A DNA stretch of 64,000 bases from GCA-2720975 sp964469565 (GCA_964469565.1 CAYXZD010000017.1:32114-96113), one strand, 5' to 3'. Positions 54,468 to 63,761 are shown, counted from the first letter of the stretch. Numbers and translations: made by a program. Notes: generated by a model from the sequence alone, not told the origin.

Positions 54468-55879
54468 TAGGGCGCGTCCTCTCCACCGATGTAACCGTTC
54501 GCTTCAAGGGCTTCGCGCACGCTCTCTGGCAATTGGGCCGCTTCCGGTGCTCCCGGACGATTCGCCACAGCTTGCAGTAACTCAGCTTGGGCCCGCAAGA
54601 AATGCTGCTGTGCCTCCAATCCCCTGCCACCCTCAAAATCCGAGCGCGCGCGTTGCTCAGTGGGATCAAAAGAAAGGTCATACCAACGCATGAGTTGCTC
54701 GGGCTGGTTCTCATCCATCACCACCTTGCTCTCCAAGGTGCGCACCGAGCGCAGTCGCTGACCGACCGAGTACAACTCACTCACGGCCGCATTGTCGAAG
54801 TCCAAGGCACCCCCCCGCGCAAGTCCTACTAGGCTCGCCGCACCCGAGTCCGCCAGTGGCGCGAGATTGGCCAATTCCAAGAGGGTTGGCCCCACGTCGA
54901 TGCTCCGCGTTTGAGCATCGACGACTGCGGGCGCAAGGGCAGCGGGATACCAAAGGACGAAGGGCACGCGAATGAGTTCCTCGTACAAGGTGGTGCGATG
55001 CCCCTTGCCCCCATGCTCAAAAAACTCCGTGCCATGGTCAGACGTCACCGCAAGCACGGTGTTCTCAGCGAGCCCAAGAGCCTCTAGTTCCGTCCGGAGA
55101 ACGCCTAGAAAGCTATCCGTCCAGCCCACCTCGCCGTCGTACAACGCCAAGAGGTGCTCGCGATCCCCAGCAGGCATGTCCGCCCGAATCGAACGATCAA
55201 AAAAGAAGTCCTCGCCCGTCACCGGCCCCTCATAGCCCGGGTTGAAGCGTGTGTCCCAGGGCGCAGGTGGGGTGAAGTCATAGTGCACATCCCAAAAGTG
55301 CAGGAACAAGAAGAACGGTCCTTCCTGGGCCTGCAAGAACTTGCTGCCCGCCTCGTAAACAAGATGGTTTGTCACACCCTCATGGGTCTTAGCATGGGCG
55401 CGCGGATCCAAGCCCCAGCGCTTCACATCTTCCGCGCTAAACTCACCCGCCGCCTCGACAACATAGCGATACTCATCGAAGCCCTGGCCCAACCCGAATG
55501 CTCCGTGCAAGTATGGCCCCGCATAGAAGCCTGCCGTCGAGTATCCTCCCGAACCGAACTGCTCAGCGAGGGTGGTAAAGTCCCCCGAAAGCGCAACACC
55601 ATTGGACTCCACGCACCCGTGCACTGAGTCTGGCACAGAGGTGAACAAAGAAGCGTGGGCAGGAAGCGTCCACGAAGAACTTGATATGTGTTCCCTGAAT
55701 AACACGCCCTCCTCACTGAGCTGATCGAGATGGGGAGTAGTCACCCGCTCATATCCATAGCAGCTCACATGATCTGCTCGCAGGCTGTCGATCGAGATTA
55801 GGATCACGTTGGGGCGATCCGGCTCTGTGGAGCACGAACCCAACAGGCCCCAAGCCGCGATTCCAACCCAACGATTCAT
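54467..55879 (-). CDS. Sulfatase-superfamily lipoprotein with Thr in place of the formylglycine Cys
   Basis: Lipoprotein of about 470 residues. ATG 55879 is chosen because AGGA lies eight bases upstream and it gives MNRWVGIAAWGLLGSC with a lipobox at Cys16; ATG 55888 is possible. The superfamily core is NVILISIDSLRADHVSCYGY, then SSSSWTLPAHASLFTSVPDS with Thr71 at the nucleophile site. AVTSDHGTEFFEHGGKGH supplies the second metal site. C/S-x-P-x-R is absent, so no formylglycine is expected. Thr is the nucleophile in phosphotransferase-like relatives. The ending EALEANGYIGG is common in this subgroup. It is downstream of the GT39/TPR gene and is probably anchored in the outer or inner membrane. 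Confidence 0.88.
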   Translation of the reverse strand: MNRWVGIAAWGLLGSCSTEPDRPNVILISIDSLRADHVSCYGYERVTTPHLDQLSEEGVLFREHISSSSWTLPAHASLFTSVPDSVHGCVESNGVALSGDFTTLAEQFGSGGYSTAGFYAGPYLHGAFGLGQGFDEYRYVVEAAGEFSAEDVKRWGLDPRAHAKTHEGVTNHLVYEAGSKFLQAQEGPFFLFLHFWDVHYDFTPPAPWDTRFNPGYEGPVTGEDFFFDRSIRADMPAGDREHLLALYDGEVGWTDSFLGVLRTELEALGLAENTVLAVTSDHGTEFFEHGGKGHRTTLYEELIRVPFVLWYPAALAPAVVDAQTRSIDVGPTLLELANLAPLADSGAASLVGLARGGALDFDNAAVSELYSVGQRLRSVRTLESKVVMDENQPEQLMRWYDLSFDPTEQRARSDFEGGRGLEAQQHFLRAQAELLQAVANRPGAPEAAQLPESVREALEANGYIGGEDAP

Positions 55880-55932
55880 GTTTGGCATCCTACGCAACCA
55901 AGGAGCCCCGCGTGAGTCTAGGTTTCACGAAC

Positions 55933-58215
55933 CTACTGCTGCCCTTGGAAGGCCTGCCGAGAGCGATAGAGCTCTAGGCGGCCGCGCACTTCTTCCAGCA
56001 TGGATGCATCTGCCCCCTGGGACGCCGCTAACGCGCGCTCGCCGACCTGGCACGCCTCGGCCCAATGACCTGCTCGGGCATGGGCCGCGGCAAGGGTATC
56101 CAGCAAGCCCCCGTCCGACTGACCCAGTTCATCCACGAGGCCTTGGGCCATCTCCACCGCCTCGTCCCCATCCCAAACACTGCTGTCGGAACTGGTGGCC
56201 AGCAGCCAAGCCAACACCAACCTCGCCCCCACATGACCGGGCTGTGATTTTAGGGTGATGCGCGCATGACGCACTGCCAGTGCGTGTTCACCGCTGCGCT
56301 GCAAGAGGCTGACCAGTGCTCCGCGCGCGGACAAGTGTTCGGGGTTTCGATCCAGTTCGGCCTCATAGGCGTGCCGTGCCGCATCGGTTTGGTCGAGCAG
56401 CTCTAGGGCCACGCCACGGTTGTATTCTAAGTCATCTGCTTGACCGTCGAGTTGCTGTGCTCGCTCGAAGTGGGCCAGGGCCTTCACCGGCTGGCCCAGC
56501 TGAACCCAACAGCCACCTGCCCCCATCTCAGCGTCCACATCATTACCGTCCAATGCGATCGCAGCGCGAAAGCGCTCCAAGGCGAGATCAAACTGACCGG
56601 TCTGGGCAAGAGCTAGGCCAAACATGCGCTGCGCTGCCCCGTCCGTTGGACGCTCGCGTGCCATGGATTCAAGCTGCTTCAACGCTGCCCCTGGATCGAC
56701 GGCTAGATCCATCGCCGCCAATTCCAAGTCGGCCTGGACCCAACCCAATTCCCGTGCAGATTCGATTCGAGCGCGCCCAAGCTCGTCCTCACCCAGCTGA
56801 AGGTAGGCCCGGCCCACGCGCAGCTCATACTCAGCGGCGTGCTTTTCCGCTTGGTCGAAACCCGCGAGGTCATTCAGAGCGCCCGTTACGAGCGCCAGTC
56901 CAAAAGCCGACAGCAATGCCATGCCCGCCCGTGATCCGCGCACGGCTCTGGGCAGTTGTGTGACTCCCCAGGCTGCGAGCAGGCAATACACAGGCACGGC
57001 CGGCAGGCGATAGCGGGGTGAGTAAAAGAACGCAACACACACACCCAACGCGAGCAGGGCGAAGACGGCCTCGGGCCAGTGCTGCCGTGGGCGAGCCCAC
57101 AATAAGAGCCCTGCAGCCACGAGAGCGGGCCAGACGATGAACCGGACCCGTAGGGGTAGCCAGCCCAGCCCCAACGCCGAGCCGTCCGCCACCTCAAGGG
57201 CGGGAATGTACATCTCGCCATGGACGGAAGAGCTAACAAACATCCATGCCTTGCGCGCCAAAAGTCCGACGGCATCCGCCGGGTGTTCCATCAGCCAGGC
57301 CATCCCCAGCCCGGAGAAGTAGGAACTCACTTCCCGCCAGCCGATAGCTCCGTCCTGCCCACTCGCGGCCAGTGCCTGGTCATAGGCGTCACGCTCGTGT
57401 ACACGCTTGTCCCCCGAAACTCCGTAGGGAGAAAAGGTACCGTCAGCACTGGGGTTGTTGCCGTGGTAAAAGGTAATGCCCCCGTGCGCCGTGATCGGGA
57501 TGAACTCACCACTGGCGTTGTAGTTGTGCAGAGTCGCAGGCGCGATCGACAGAACTGCGGCGCAAGCCAAGAGAGCAGCATTGCGCTTGTGCGTTTTCAC
57601 CCCCCACACGACCCACGGCATCAAGAGCACGGCTGCACCCATGGCCGGCGGCCAAGCGAGACAGGTCAAGCCGATGGCCAGGCCAGCCCGTAGAGCCGTC
57701 GATGGCCTGGGGCGATCTTGATAGGCCGTGAGCGCCATCAAACTCAAGGTCACGAGCAATGCCTGCAGCGGCCCGGCGAGGACACGGCAATTGGCATAGG
57801 CCGGCCCGAGCAGCCCCAACCAAACGCCCGCAGCCATCAAGCCAATGCGATCATCAAAGCGCGCGCGCCCCAACTGGGCCAAACCATAAGCCGTGGCCAG
57901 GTGCATCAAGACTTGGACACAATACACCGCCAGCAGCCCACCACCGCACTGGCGCAGGAAGCCCAAGCAATAAGGGTAGAGGGGAGCTGAGAAAAAAGGC
58001 GACTCTCCCTGCCAATGACCTTCTGCGATGCGACCCGCCCAGTCCCAATACACCTGTGCGTCGACGAGGGGCACCCGTGCTAGGGGCGCGCCCCCCCACC
58101 ACTGCTGGGCGAGGAGGGCTCCATGGACAAGGGCGCCCAACGTGAGCAGACCCGCAAGCTGGAATCTAAATCGTTTCAGAGGGGCTTGCAGTGCCTTGGA
58201 TTGACCTAACTCCAT
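55933..58215 (-). CDS. GT39-like polytopic membrane protein fused to TPR domain
   Basis: A 760-residue membrane protein. The N-terminal half (to about 440) has some ten hydrophobic helices in the style of dolichyl-phosphate-mannose/ArnT-type glycosyltransferases (PMT_2): an acidic first loop ARVPLVDAQVYWDWAGRIAE, then FFSAPLYPYCLGFLRQ, and a YRLPAVPVYCLLAAWG segment. The C-terminal half holds at least six TPR units (QMFGLALAQTGQFDLALERFRAAI-like repeats, HFERAQQLDGQADDLEYNRG). It would transfer a lipid-linked sugar and use TPRs to hold partners. The start overlaps the CRTAC1 stop by one base. Donor and acceptor are unknown. Confidence 0.85.
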   Translation of the reverse strand: MELGQSKALQAPLKRFRFQLAGLLTLGALVHGALLAQQWWGGAPLARVPLVDAQVYWDWAGRIAEGHWQGESPFFSAPLYPYCLGFLRQCGGGLLAVYCVQVLMHLATAYGLAQLGRARFDDRIGLMAAGVWLGLLGPAYANCRVLAGPLQALLVTLSLMALTAYQDRPRPSTALRAGLAIGLTCLAWPPAMGAAVLLMPWVVWGVKTHKRNAALLACAAVLSIAPATLHNYNASGEFIPITAHGGITFYHGNNPSADGTFSPYGVSGDKRVHERDAYDQALAASGQDGAIGWREVSSYFSGLGMAWLMEHPADAVGLLARKAWMFVSSSVHGEMYIPALEVADGSALGLGWLPLRVRFIVWPALVAAGLLLWARPRQHWPEAVFALLALGVCVAFFYSPRYRLPAVPVYCLLAAWGVTQLPRAVRGSRAGMALLSAFGLALVTGALNDLAGFDQAEKHAAEYELRVGRAYLQLGEDELGRARIESARELGWVQADLELAAMDLAVDPGAALKQLESMARERPTDGAAQRMFGLALAQTGQFDLALERFRAAIALDGNDVDAEMGAGGCWVQLGQPVKALAHFERAQQLDGQADDLEYNRGVALELLDQTDAARHAYEAELDRNPEHLSARGALVSLLQRSGEHALAVRHARITLKSQPGHVGARLVLAWLLATSSDSSVWDGDEAVEMAQGLVDELGQSDGGLLDTLAAAHARAGHWAEACQVGERALAASQGADASMLEEVRGRLELYRSRQAFQGQQ

Positions 58216-59972
58216 CAGTCAACGGGATCGGCTCGTTGCAAGCCCGCACCTTGGGTGATCACCACGGCTCCGGCCGCAACACCCTCGAATTGAGCCTGTG
58301 AACCGTCGGGCCAAATGATCGACAACAGTTCTACGCTGGGCTGGGTTCCAAGGCCGAAGTGCAGGCGAGGGGAACCGGTGGACAGGAAGCCACTCTGAGT
58401 GCCCGCGAGTCGCAATTGAGTCGCGCCACCCGCCTTCACTTGAACCCGGGCGCCGATGGCCGCCGTATTGGGAGCCGAACCGACCAGCTTCACCAGCAGA
58501 GACTGACCACAGCCCTGCCCCTCGTTGAGCAACAAGCTAGGAGGACCATCCAGATTGCCAATGAGAATGTCCCGGTCCCCATCCCCGTCCACGTCACCAA
58601 TCGCCGCGCCCCGACTCGCAGCTGCAATGGAAAACCCAGGTCCCCCGGCCCCATCAGGAATGCCAAAGCGCGCCCCCTCATTCTCAAAAAGGCTGTTGCG
58701 CTGCAGATAGGTCGTTTCTTCCCGTCGGAGGTTGTCAACCTGCGGGAACACATGCCCATTGGCCGCGAACAGATCCTCATCCCCATCGGAGTCAAAGTCC
58801 TCGAAGGCACAGGCCCAACCCAAGAGAGGCATCGTGGCCTGGTGCAATCGGGCTCTGGCCGTCACATCCCGAAAACGGCCACGGGACGAGCGTTCGTAGA
58901 GGTTGAAGTAGTCTTCAGAGAAATTGGTCACGAACAGGTCACTGAGCAGATCCCCATTGAAGTCCCCCACCGCCACGCCCATGCCCGCTTGGGGGTCACC
59001 GGCCTGGCTCAGGGCCACCATGGCCGTACTGGCCACGTCCTCGAAAGTGCCTTGGCCTGTATTGCGCCACAACACATTGGGATTGGAATCATTGGCCACG
59101 TACAAGTCGAGCCATCCATCCTGGTCGTAGTCAAAGCACACCGCTTGGAATCCGAACATGGCCACCGCGCCGATGCCGCTCAACTCGCTCACATCTTCAA
59201 ACGTCCCCTGGCCTGTGTTGCGGAATAGCCGGTCGCTAGCGCCGTCTAGTTTGAGTGGGCCGTAATACACATCTTCATTGAAGTACTGCATGCGCTTGCC
59301 CGAAGCGTGCATCTGTTCCTTGTCAAAGTCGATGTGGTTGACCACGTACAGGTCCAAGTCCCCGTCCCGGTCATAATCAAAGAACACCGCACCCGTACTC
59401 CATTCGGGGACGGCCACGCCAGCGGCCTCAGCCCGATCGGTGAAAACGCCCCGCCCGTCGTTCACATACAGCCGATTGGCGCCGCGATTCGTGACGTACA
59501 AATCAAGATCACCATCCCCGTCGAAGTCCGCGGCGCAAACCCCGTAACTCCAGAGCGTATCGCCCAGCCCCGCAGCAACCGTTCCATCCACGAACTGGCC
59601 CGAGCCATCATTCAAGTAGAGCGCATCGGCCACGACCCGGTCATCTCCCATGGCGGGTCCGCCGTTGGTCAGGTAAGCGTCAAGGTCCCCGTCCCCATCC
59701 ACATCCACAAGGGCCACACCTGCGCCGAAGGACTCAGAGATGAGGTGCTTCTCGGGGGACCCGTTGAGTTGCTGGAATCCTCCCAACCCTGATGCAGCGG
59801 TCCCATCCACAAAGTGGAGGGCGGTGGGACGCGACTCCTTCGCCGGTGGCGTGCCAGCGTCCCCGGCCACAGGTGCATCGCCCTCGGAGGGCTGAATCGC
59901 CACCTCGGGGTCCGCCTGTGGAGCGGGGCCACAGGCTGCAAGGGTTGCCAGCAAGAGGGGTAAGCGAGTCAT
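58215..59972 (-). CDS. CRTAC1-family FG-GAP repeat lipoprotein with UnbV domain
   Basis: A 585-residue lipoprotein (LAAC lipobox, Cys14). After a short linker come seven FG-GAP/VCBS-type calcium-binding repeats, seen as DVDGDGDLDAYLTN, DFDGDGDLDLYVTN, DYDRDGDLDLYVVN, DYDQDGWLDLYVAN, DFNGDLLSDLFVTN, DFDSDGDEDLFAAN and DVDGDGDRDILIGN. The C-terminus is an ASPIC/UnbV domain (TQLRLAGTQSGFLSTG, then RLHFGLGTQPSVELLSIIWP). Such proteins form beta-propellers, often paired with TPR lipoproteins as here. Its start overlaps the TPR gene stop by ATGA. Binding of glycans or surface components is likely; no enzyme activity is evident. Confidence 0.93.
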   Translation of the reverse strand: MTRLPLLLATLAACGPAPQADPEVAIQPSEGDAPVAGDAGTPPAKESRPTALHFVDGTAASGLGGFQQLNGSPEKHLISESFGAGVALVDVDGDGDLDAYLTNGGPAMGDDRVVADALYLNDGSGQFVDGTVAAGLGDTLWSYGVCAADFDGDGDLDLYVTNRGANRLYVNDGRGVFTDRAEAAGVAVPEWSTGAVFFDYDRDGDLDLYVVNHIDFDKEQMHASGKRMQYFNEDVYYGPLKLDGASDRLFRNTGQGTFEDVSELSGIGAVAMFGFQAVCFDYDQDGWLDLYVANDSNPNVLWRNTGQGTFEDVASTAMVALSQAGDPQAGMGVAVGDFNGDLLSDLFVTNFSEDYFNLYERSSRGRFRDVTARARLHQATMPLLGWACAFEDFDSDGDEDLFAANGHVFPQVDNLRREETTYLQRNSLFENEGARFGIPDGAGGPGFSIAAASRGAAIGDVDGDGDRDILIGNLDGPPSLLLNEGQGCGQSLLVKLVGSAPNTAAIGARVQVKAGGATQLRLAGTQSGFLSTGSPRLHFGLGTQPSVELLSIIWPDGSQAQFEGVAAGAVVITQGAGLQRADPVD

Positions 59973-61285
59973 TGAGAGTTACCTTCGATGAAAGCAAGGG
60001 ATCGCGTCGCAGGGACGTTGCCCGGGTCAATCGCCAAGACCCGCGCATAGGCGGCACAGGCCTCTTTGTGGTTGCCTTTCATGTAATACACCTCAGCCAC
60101 CCCAAGATGAGCATCAATCAGGTCTGGGTCGTTGGCAAGAGCGTTTTCATAGGCAGCTAGGGCACGGTCGGGCGAATTGAGCTGCATCAACAAGACCCCA
60201 TGTTGAAAGTGCAAGTCGGCCCGGTTGGGGGCGAGCTGAAGAGCCGCCTCCATCGTCTCCAGCGCACGCCCATTCGCAGCCCCATCAGCATAGACAAATG
60301 ACAATTCAACGAGTGCATCCGCCTTATCTTCCTGGAGCCCGATGGCCTTTTGTAAGTACTCCTGTGCTTTAGACAGGTTTCCGAGCTTGTGGTGGGCCCG
60401 CCCTAGGGTCTCCACCGCACGCACATGCTCGGGTTGAACAGCGAGCCCTTTTTGCAGCCAATCGACACTCTCCTTCGGACGCTGCAACTCATACATGTAC
60501 AAGCCCACGGCAATCAGAGCTTGAGAATCCTTGGGATGCATGCGCACATGCTTGAGTGCATCATCCAATGACTGGTTGATTACATTCCAGTATTCAAACT
60601 GAGCTTGGGAAGCATCGGCAGCTGCATCCTCTCCCAATCCGCGCAAGACCCCCGCAAGTCTTAGAAACGCGTCGTCATAGGTGGGGCGGATCGCAATGGC
60701 TCTCTCAAAGGCCGCTCGCGCAGTTTCTAAGTCATCTTCTAAGTCAAGCAAGCAACCATAACCAAAGTACAGTTCATGGTCTTGAGGGTCCTGGGCTATG
60801 GCCCGTTCGAACGCGCGCCGGGCCAATTCCATTTCACCCAATCCCAGGGCGAGATTACCCATACGACGCCAAATCAACGGGTCATTGTGCCCGAGGCCCG
60901 TGGCGATGCGATAGTGGGCCAGGGCCGCCGAACTATTGAGCAACAACTCATGGGTGCGGCCCGCCCAGAGTCTGTGATCCACCTCATTGGGGGCGAGGCG
61001 CACCGATTCCTCAAGGGCCGCAATCGCTTCTCGCAGAAGCTCGTGGTCGGGGGCGGCGAGGTGCTCTTGCACGGCCCTCTTGCCCCGGTCGAAGGCGACC
61101 CGGGCAGCCGCTAAGTCGGCCTCCGAGTCCGCCCTCGAACCACTGGCTGACTCATCACCTGCCGCCTTGTCCCCGGAAGGAGAGGCTGAAGGGTCCCCCG
61201 AGGCCTGACCATCCCCCGGCTCGCCACAGGCCCACAGGGACAGAGTCAAACAGGCGGCCAGAGGCCATGGTGCATAACGGGACAT
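59969..61285 (-). CDS. Tetratricopeptide-repeat lipoprotein
   Basis: A lipoprotein of 438 residues from ATG 61285; the longer frame to 61438 is rejected because this start gives MSRYAPWPLAACLTLSLWAC, a signal with lipobox and Cys20. A short acidic, serine-rich linker (GDKAAGDESASGSRADSEAD) leads to a TPR superhelix of about ten units (for example GLGEMELARRAFERAIAQDP, DLETARAAFERAIAIRPTYD). TPR lipoproteins next to CRTAC1 proteins are common in planctomycetes and probably act together. It is the first gene of a six-gene minus-strand operon. Confidence 0.9.
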   Translation of the reverse strand: MSRYAPWPLAACLTLSLWACGEPGDGQASGDPSASPSGDKAAGDESASGSRADSEADLAAARVAFDRGKRAVQEHLAAPDHELLREAIAALEESVRLAPNEVDHRLWAGRTHELLLNSSAALAHYRIATGLGHNDPLIWRRMGNLALGLGEMELARRAFERAIAQDPQDHELYFGYGCLLDLEDDLETARAAFERAIAIRPTYDDAFLRLAGVLRGLGEDAAADASQAQFEYWNVINQSLDDALKHVRMHPKDSQALIAVGLYMYELQRPKESVDWLQKGLAVQPEHVRAVETLGRAHHKLGNLSKAQEYLQKAIGLQEDKADALVELSFVYADGAANGRALETMEAALQLAPNRADLHFQHGVLLMQLNSPDRALAAYENALANDPDLIDAHLGVAEVYYMKGNHKEACAAYARVLAIDPGNVPATRSLAFIEGNSQ

Positions 61286-61391
61286 GGGGCGTGGGATCCT
61301 AGCATCTGTGTTACGGGCAACTAAACAGCGGTGCGAGTACGATGTGGACCTGATTCCTAGGCCCTGCCCCAAACTCAAACTCTCCACAGCC

Positions 61392-62036
61392 ATGCCCGAG
61401 GCCCCATCGAGCCCCCCCGCTCCCGCCCCTGCCCGCACTGAACTTCAACACGGCTACGGTGAGCGAGTTCACATCCTAGACAATCCCCTGCTATCCACTG
61501 CCCTTGCGCGAGTAGGCAGCCCTACGGTCACCCACCCCGAGCTGATGGGTCACCTACGCATGGTCTATCAGGCCCTGTGCGTCACGGCTTGCGGCGCCCT
61601 GTTGCCCAGGGCCCATTGCACCAGCCCGACCCGCATGGTTGATCGCCACCCCCGGTCAGGCCTTTGGCGTGGCGAGGCCCTTGACCCGGCGAGTGAAGTC
61701 GTGGTGTGCGATGTTGTGCGGGCTGGGATCGTCCCCGCTCAAGTCTGCTTCGAGCTTTTGACCTGCACCCTGCCCCCTGAAAACGTGCGCCTCGATCACC
61801 TCACGATGGCTCGCATCAGTGACACGGCCGGTCAGGTGACAAGGGTCGATCTTTCGGGGAGCAAGATCGGCGGTTCCGTGGCGGGAGCTACTCTTCTGCT
61901 CCCCGATCCTATGGGTGCCACGGGCTCGACCACTGTGCGGGCTGTCCAGCATTATTGCGATCATCACGGGGAGCCCGCGCGCATCATCGCCTTGCCCATG
62001 ATCGCCACGCCCGAGTACCTGCGCACCGTCCTAGAC
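61392..62036 (+). CDS. upp: Uracil phosphoribosyltransferase (3' end lost in gap)
   Basis: Converts uracil and PRPP to UMP. The start ATG 61392 gives MPEAPSSPPAPAPARTELQH, longer at the N-terminus than usual. Family segments are VHILDNPLLSTALARVG, VVVCDVVRAGIVPAQVCFELL, KIGGSVAGATLLLPDPMGAT and the PRPP loop around GATGSTTVRAV. The expected DPMLATGGS is varied to DPMGATGST. The frame runs into the 100-N gap at 62037. The C-terminal residues are missing. Confidence 0.85.
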
Positions 62037-62136
62037 NNNNNNNNNNNNNNNNNNNNNNNNNNNNNNNNNNNNNNNNNNNNNNNNNNNNNNNNNNNNNNNN
62101 NNNNNNNNNNNNNNNNNNNNNNNNNNNNNNNNNNNN
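62037..62136. other. Assembly gap (100 N)
   Basis: Exactly 100 unknown bases, the conventional length for a scaffold gap of unknown size. It removes the 3' ends of both upp (plus) and xdhC (minus), which converge on it. The true gap may be much larger, and could hold further genes or a repeat. Confidence 0.98.
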
Positions 62137-62888
62137 CTGATGGCGATCGCGTTGGGCTCCTTGGATGTTTGGCCTAGACCGACAGGGCAGGTAACGCGTG
62201 CGAGGTCGGTCGCGCTCATGCCGCGCTGCGTGAGACGTTGTTTGAAACGCGTCCATTTGCGCTGTGAGCCTATCAAGCCGAGATAGGCGAAGGGACCGCG
62301 CTGCAAGGCGCGCGTGATGACCTCTAGATCGCGCCCGTGGCTGTGGGTCATGACGATGAGCAGGGCATCCGCTGGCAGGGCATCGATCTCCTCTTGCGGT
62401 TCATCGATGCACAGCAGTTCAAAGGGCCGCGAGGATGCAACAGTGGGCTGCAGTTGCGTCTCCTCGCGTTCATCGATCAGGAGTACGTCTGCATTCAAGT
62501 AAGGCGCAAGGTTGCCCAAGGCCTGACCCACGTGGCCTGCCCCAAAGACCACGACCCGAGGACGCCGCCATGGAAACGTCTCGTAGAACAAGGTGACCTC
62601 CCCCCCACAGCACTGGCCGACGCTTTCAGCTAAGGGATAAGTCACGCTGCAACTGTAGGCACCTCGCTCGGCCAGAAACCGCTGCGCTTGCTCGAGCGCT
62701 TGCAATTCGAGATTGCCGCCCCCGATCGTCCCCCACACCAGGCGCCCCTGTGCCACAAGCATGCGCGCGCCGGCCTCGCGCGGAGCCGAGCCCCGCACTG
62801 CGGTCACGGTCACCATCACGCAAGCCTCGGCGCGTGCGCGCATCTGGCTGAGGCTTGACAGCCAATCTTGCTGAGGGTGGGAGCTCAT
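62137..62888 (-). CDS. xdhC: XdhC/CoxI-family protein (3' end lost in gap)
   Basis: XdhC-family molybdenum-cofactor insertion protein for xanthine dehydrogenase-type enzymes. ATG 62888 is chosen (MSSHPQQDWLSSLSQMRA), since the longer frame would overlap the tRNA. Motifs: TAVRGSAPREAGARMLV, GTIGGGNLELQALEQA, ESVGQCCGGEVTLFYE with the conserved CCGG, a Rossmann-like RVVVFGAGHVGQALGNLA, MTHSHGRDLEVI, and YLGLIGSQRKWTRF. The last visible part, PVGLGQTSKEPNAIAI, is the normal C-terminal signature, so few residues are missing. No molybdenum enzyme is in the window. Confidence 0.93.
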
Positions 62889-62961
62889 CAGTTGACACGG
62901 TGCCGTACTGGGATGACCGCAGGGGGGCGAGCGAGTGAGCTCAACCGTACTGGCGCGTGGA

Positions 62962-63037
62962 TGGTGGGCCATACTGGACTCGAACCAGTAACTTCCACGC
63001 TGTGAACATGGCACTCTACCAATTGAGTTAATAGCCC
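62962..63037 (-). tRNA. tRNA-Val (anticodon CAC), CCA encoded
   Basis: A complete cloverleaf on the minus strand: acceptor GGGCTAT/ATGGCCC (7 bp with one G-U), D stem ACTC/GAGT, anticodon stem CCATG/CGTGG around TTCACAG, five-base variable loop AAGTT, and T arm ACTGG-TTCGAGT-CCAGT. The anticodon CAC (plus-strand GTG at 63002-63004) reads the valine codon GUG. The discriminator A and the CCA tail (plus 62962-62965) are encoded. Confidence 0.93.
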
Positions 63038-63098
63038 TTGGGGACCCGCTGGGTCCGGGCAGGGACGATACGGCGAGGGCTGGCTGCTGACAACCCCT

Positions 63099-63761
63099 CT
63101 AAGCGGGATCTGAGCCCAGACTCCCGCGCAGGTGATCTCCCAGCTTCGCCTCAGCCCTGCGCAGCATCATGCGCACGGCATCCTCGCTCTTGCCGCCCAT
63201 GCGCTCACCCGCCTGGCGCAGGCTCAGGCCCTCGAAAAACACAAGCGTGATTGCGCGGCGATGCTCCGCCGAGAGTTCACTGAGAGAGTTGTGCAGATGC
63301 TCCACGCGCTCATCGCGCTGCACGACTTGGGTCACGGAGAGGTCGTGACTAGTGACCTCCATCGCGCGCGATCCATCCTCGCGCGTGGCATCCATCGCCC
63401 GCTCGCGCCCCAAGTCCCGCTTGCCAGCGGAATAGAACTCGGCCTTGTCGCGAATCTTGTTCTGCAGAATCTGAATCAGCCAGCGCAGCAAGGAGCCTTC
63501 GCCCTGGTAACGGTACGCATGAAAGTCGCGCGCCGCTTCCCGAAACGTCGTCTGTGCGAGATCATCAGGATCTTCCTTCAAGCGCAAGCGCGGCCCAAGC
63601 TTGCGCCGCGCCATATCCACCATGGTCTGGTGGTATCGCTGGAACAGTTCATTGAGCGCATCCACATCCCCACCTTGGGCTGCGTTCACGAGTCCCATAA
63701 TATGATCGAGTTGCTCAGGCGTTGCCTCGACGGCTGGTTTGGAAGGGTCGGGTTGAGTCAT
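63099..63761 (-). CDS. ECF-type RNA polymerase sigma factor
   Basis: A sigma-70 family regulator of 220 residues with regions 2 and 4. Region 2: LVNAAQGGDVDALNELFQRY, then PDDLAQTTFREAARDF and GSLLRWLIQILQNKIRDK. Region 4: LSELSAEHRRAITLVFFEGL, SLRQAGERMGGKSEDAVRMM and LRRAEAKLGDHL with a clear helix-turn-helix. The linker between them is long, as in planctomycete-enriched ECF groups. ATG 63761 is the start. No anti-sigma factor or kinase is adjacent within the window, though genes beyond 64000 are unknown. It follows the tRNA gene by 61 bp. Confidence 0.9.
   Translation of the reverse strand: MTQPDPSKPAVEATPEQLDHIMGLVNAAQGGDVDALNELFQRYHQTMVDMARRKLGPRLRLKEDPDDLAQTTFREAARDFHAYRYQGEGSLLRWLIQILQNKIRDKAEFYSAGKRDLGRERAMDATREDGSRAMEVTSHDLSVTQVVQRDERVEHLHNSLSELSAEHRRAITLVFFEGLSLRQAGERMGGKSEDAVRMMLRRAEAKLGDHLRGSLGSDPA

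Noticed and set aside
58359..59228. 289-residue plus-strand frame opposite the CRTAC1 gene
   Set aside because: It mirrors the repeated FG-GAP codons of the minus-strand gene and does not resemble a protein family.
58215..59972. Seven D-x-D-G-D-x-D repeats as a DNA repeat or CRISPR-like array
   Set aside because: The repeats are irregularly spaced and explained by FG-GAP protein repeats; no short direct DNA repeats with even spacers occur anywhere in the window.
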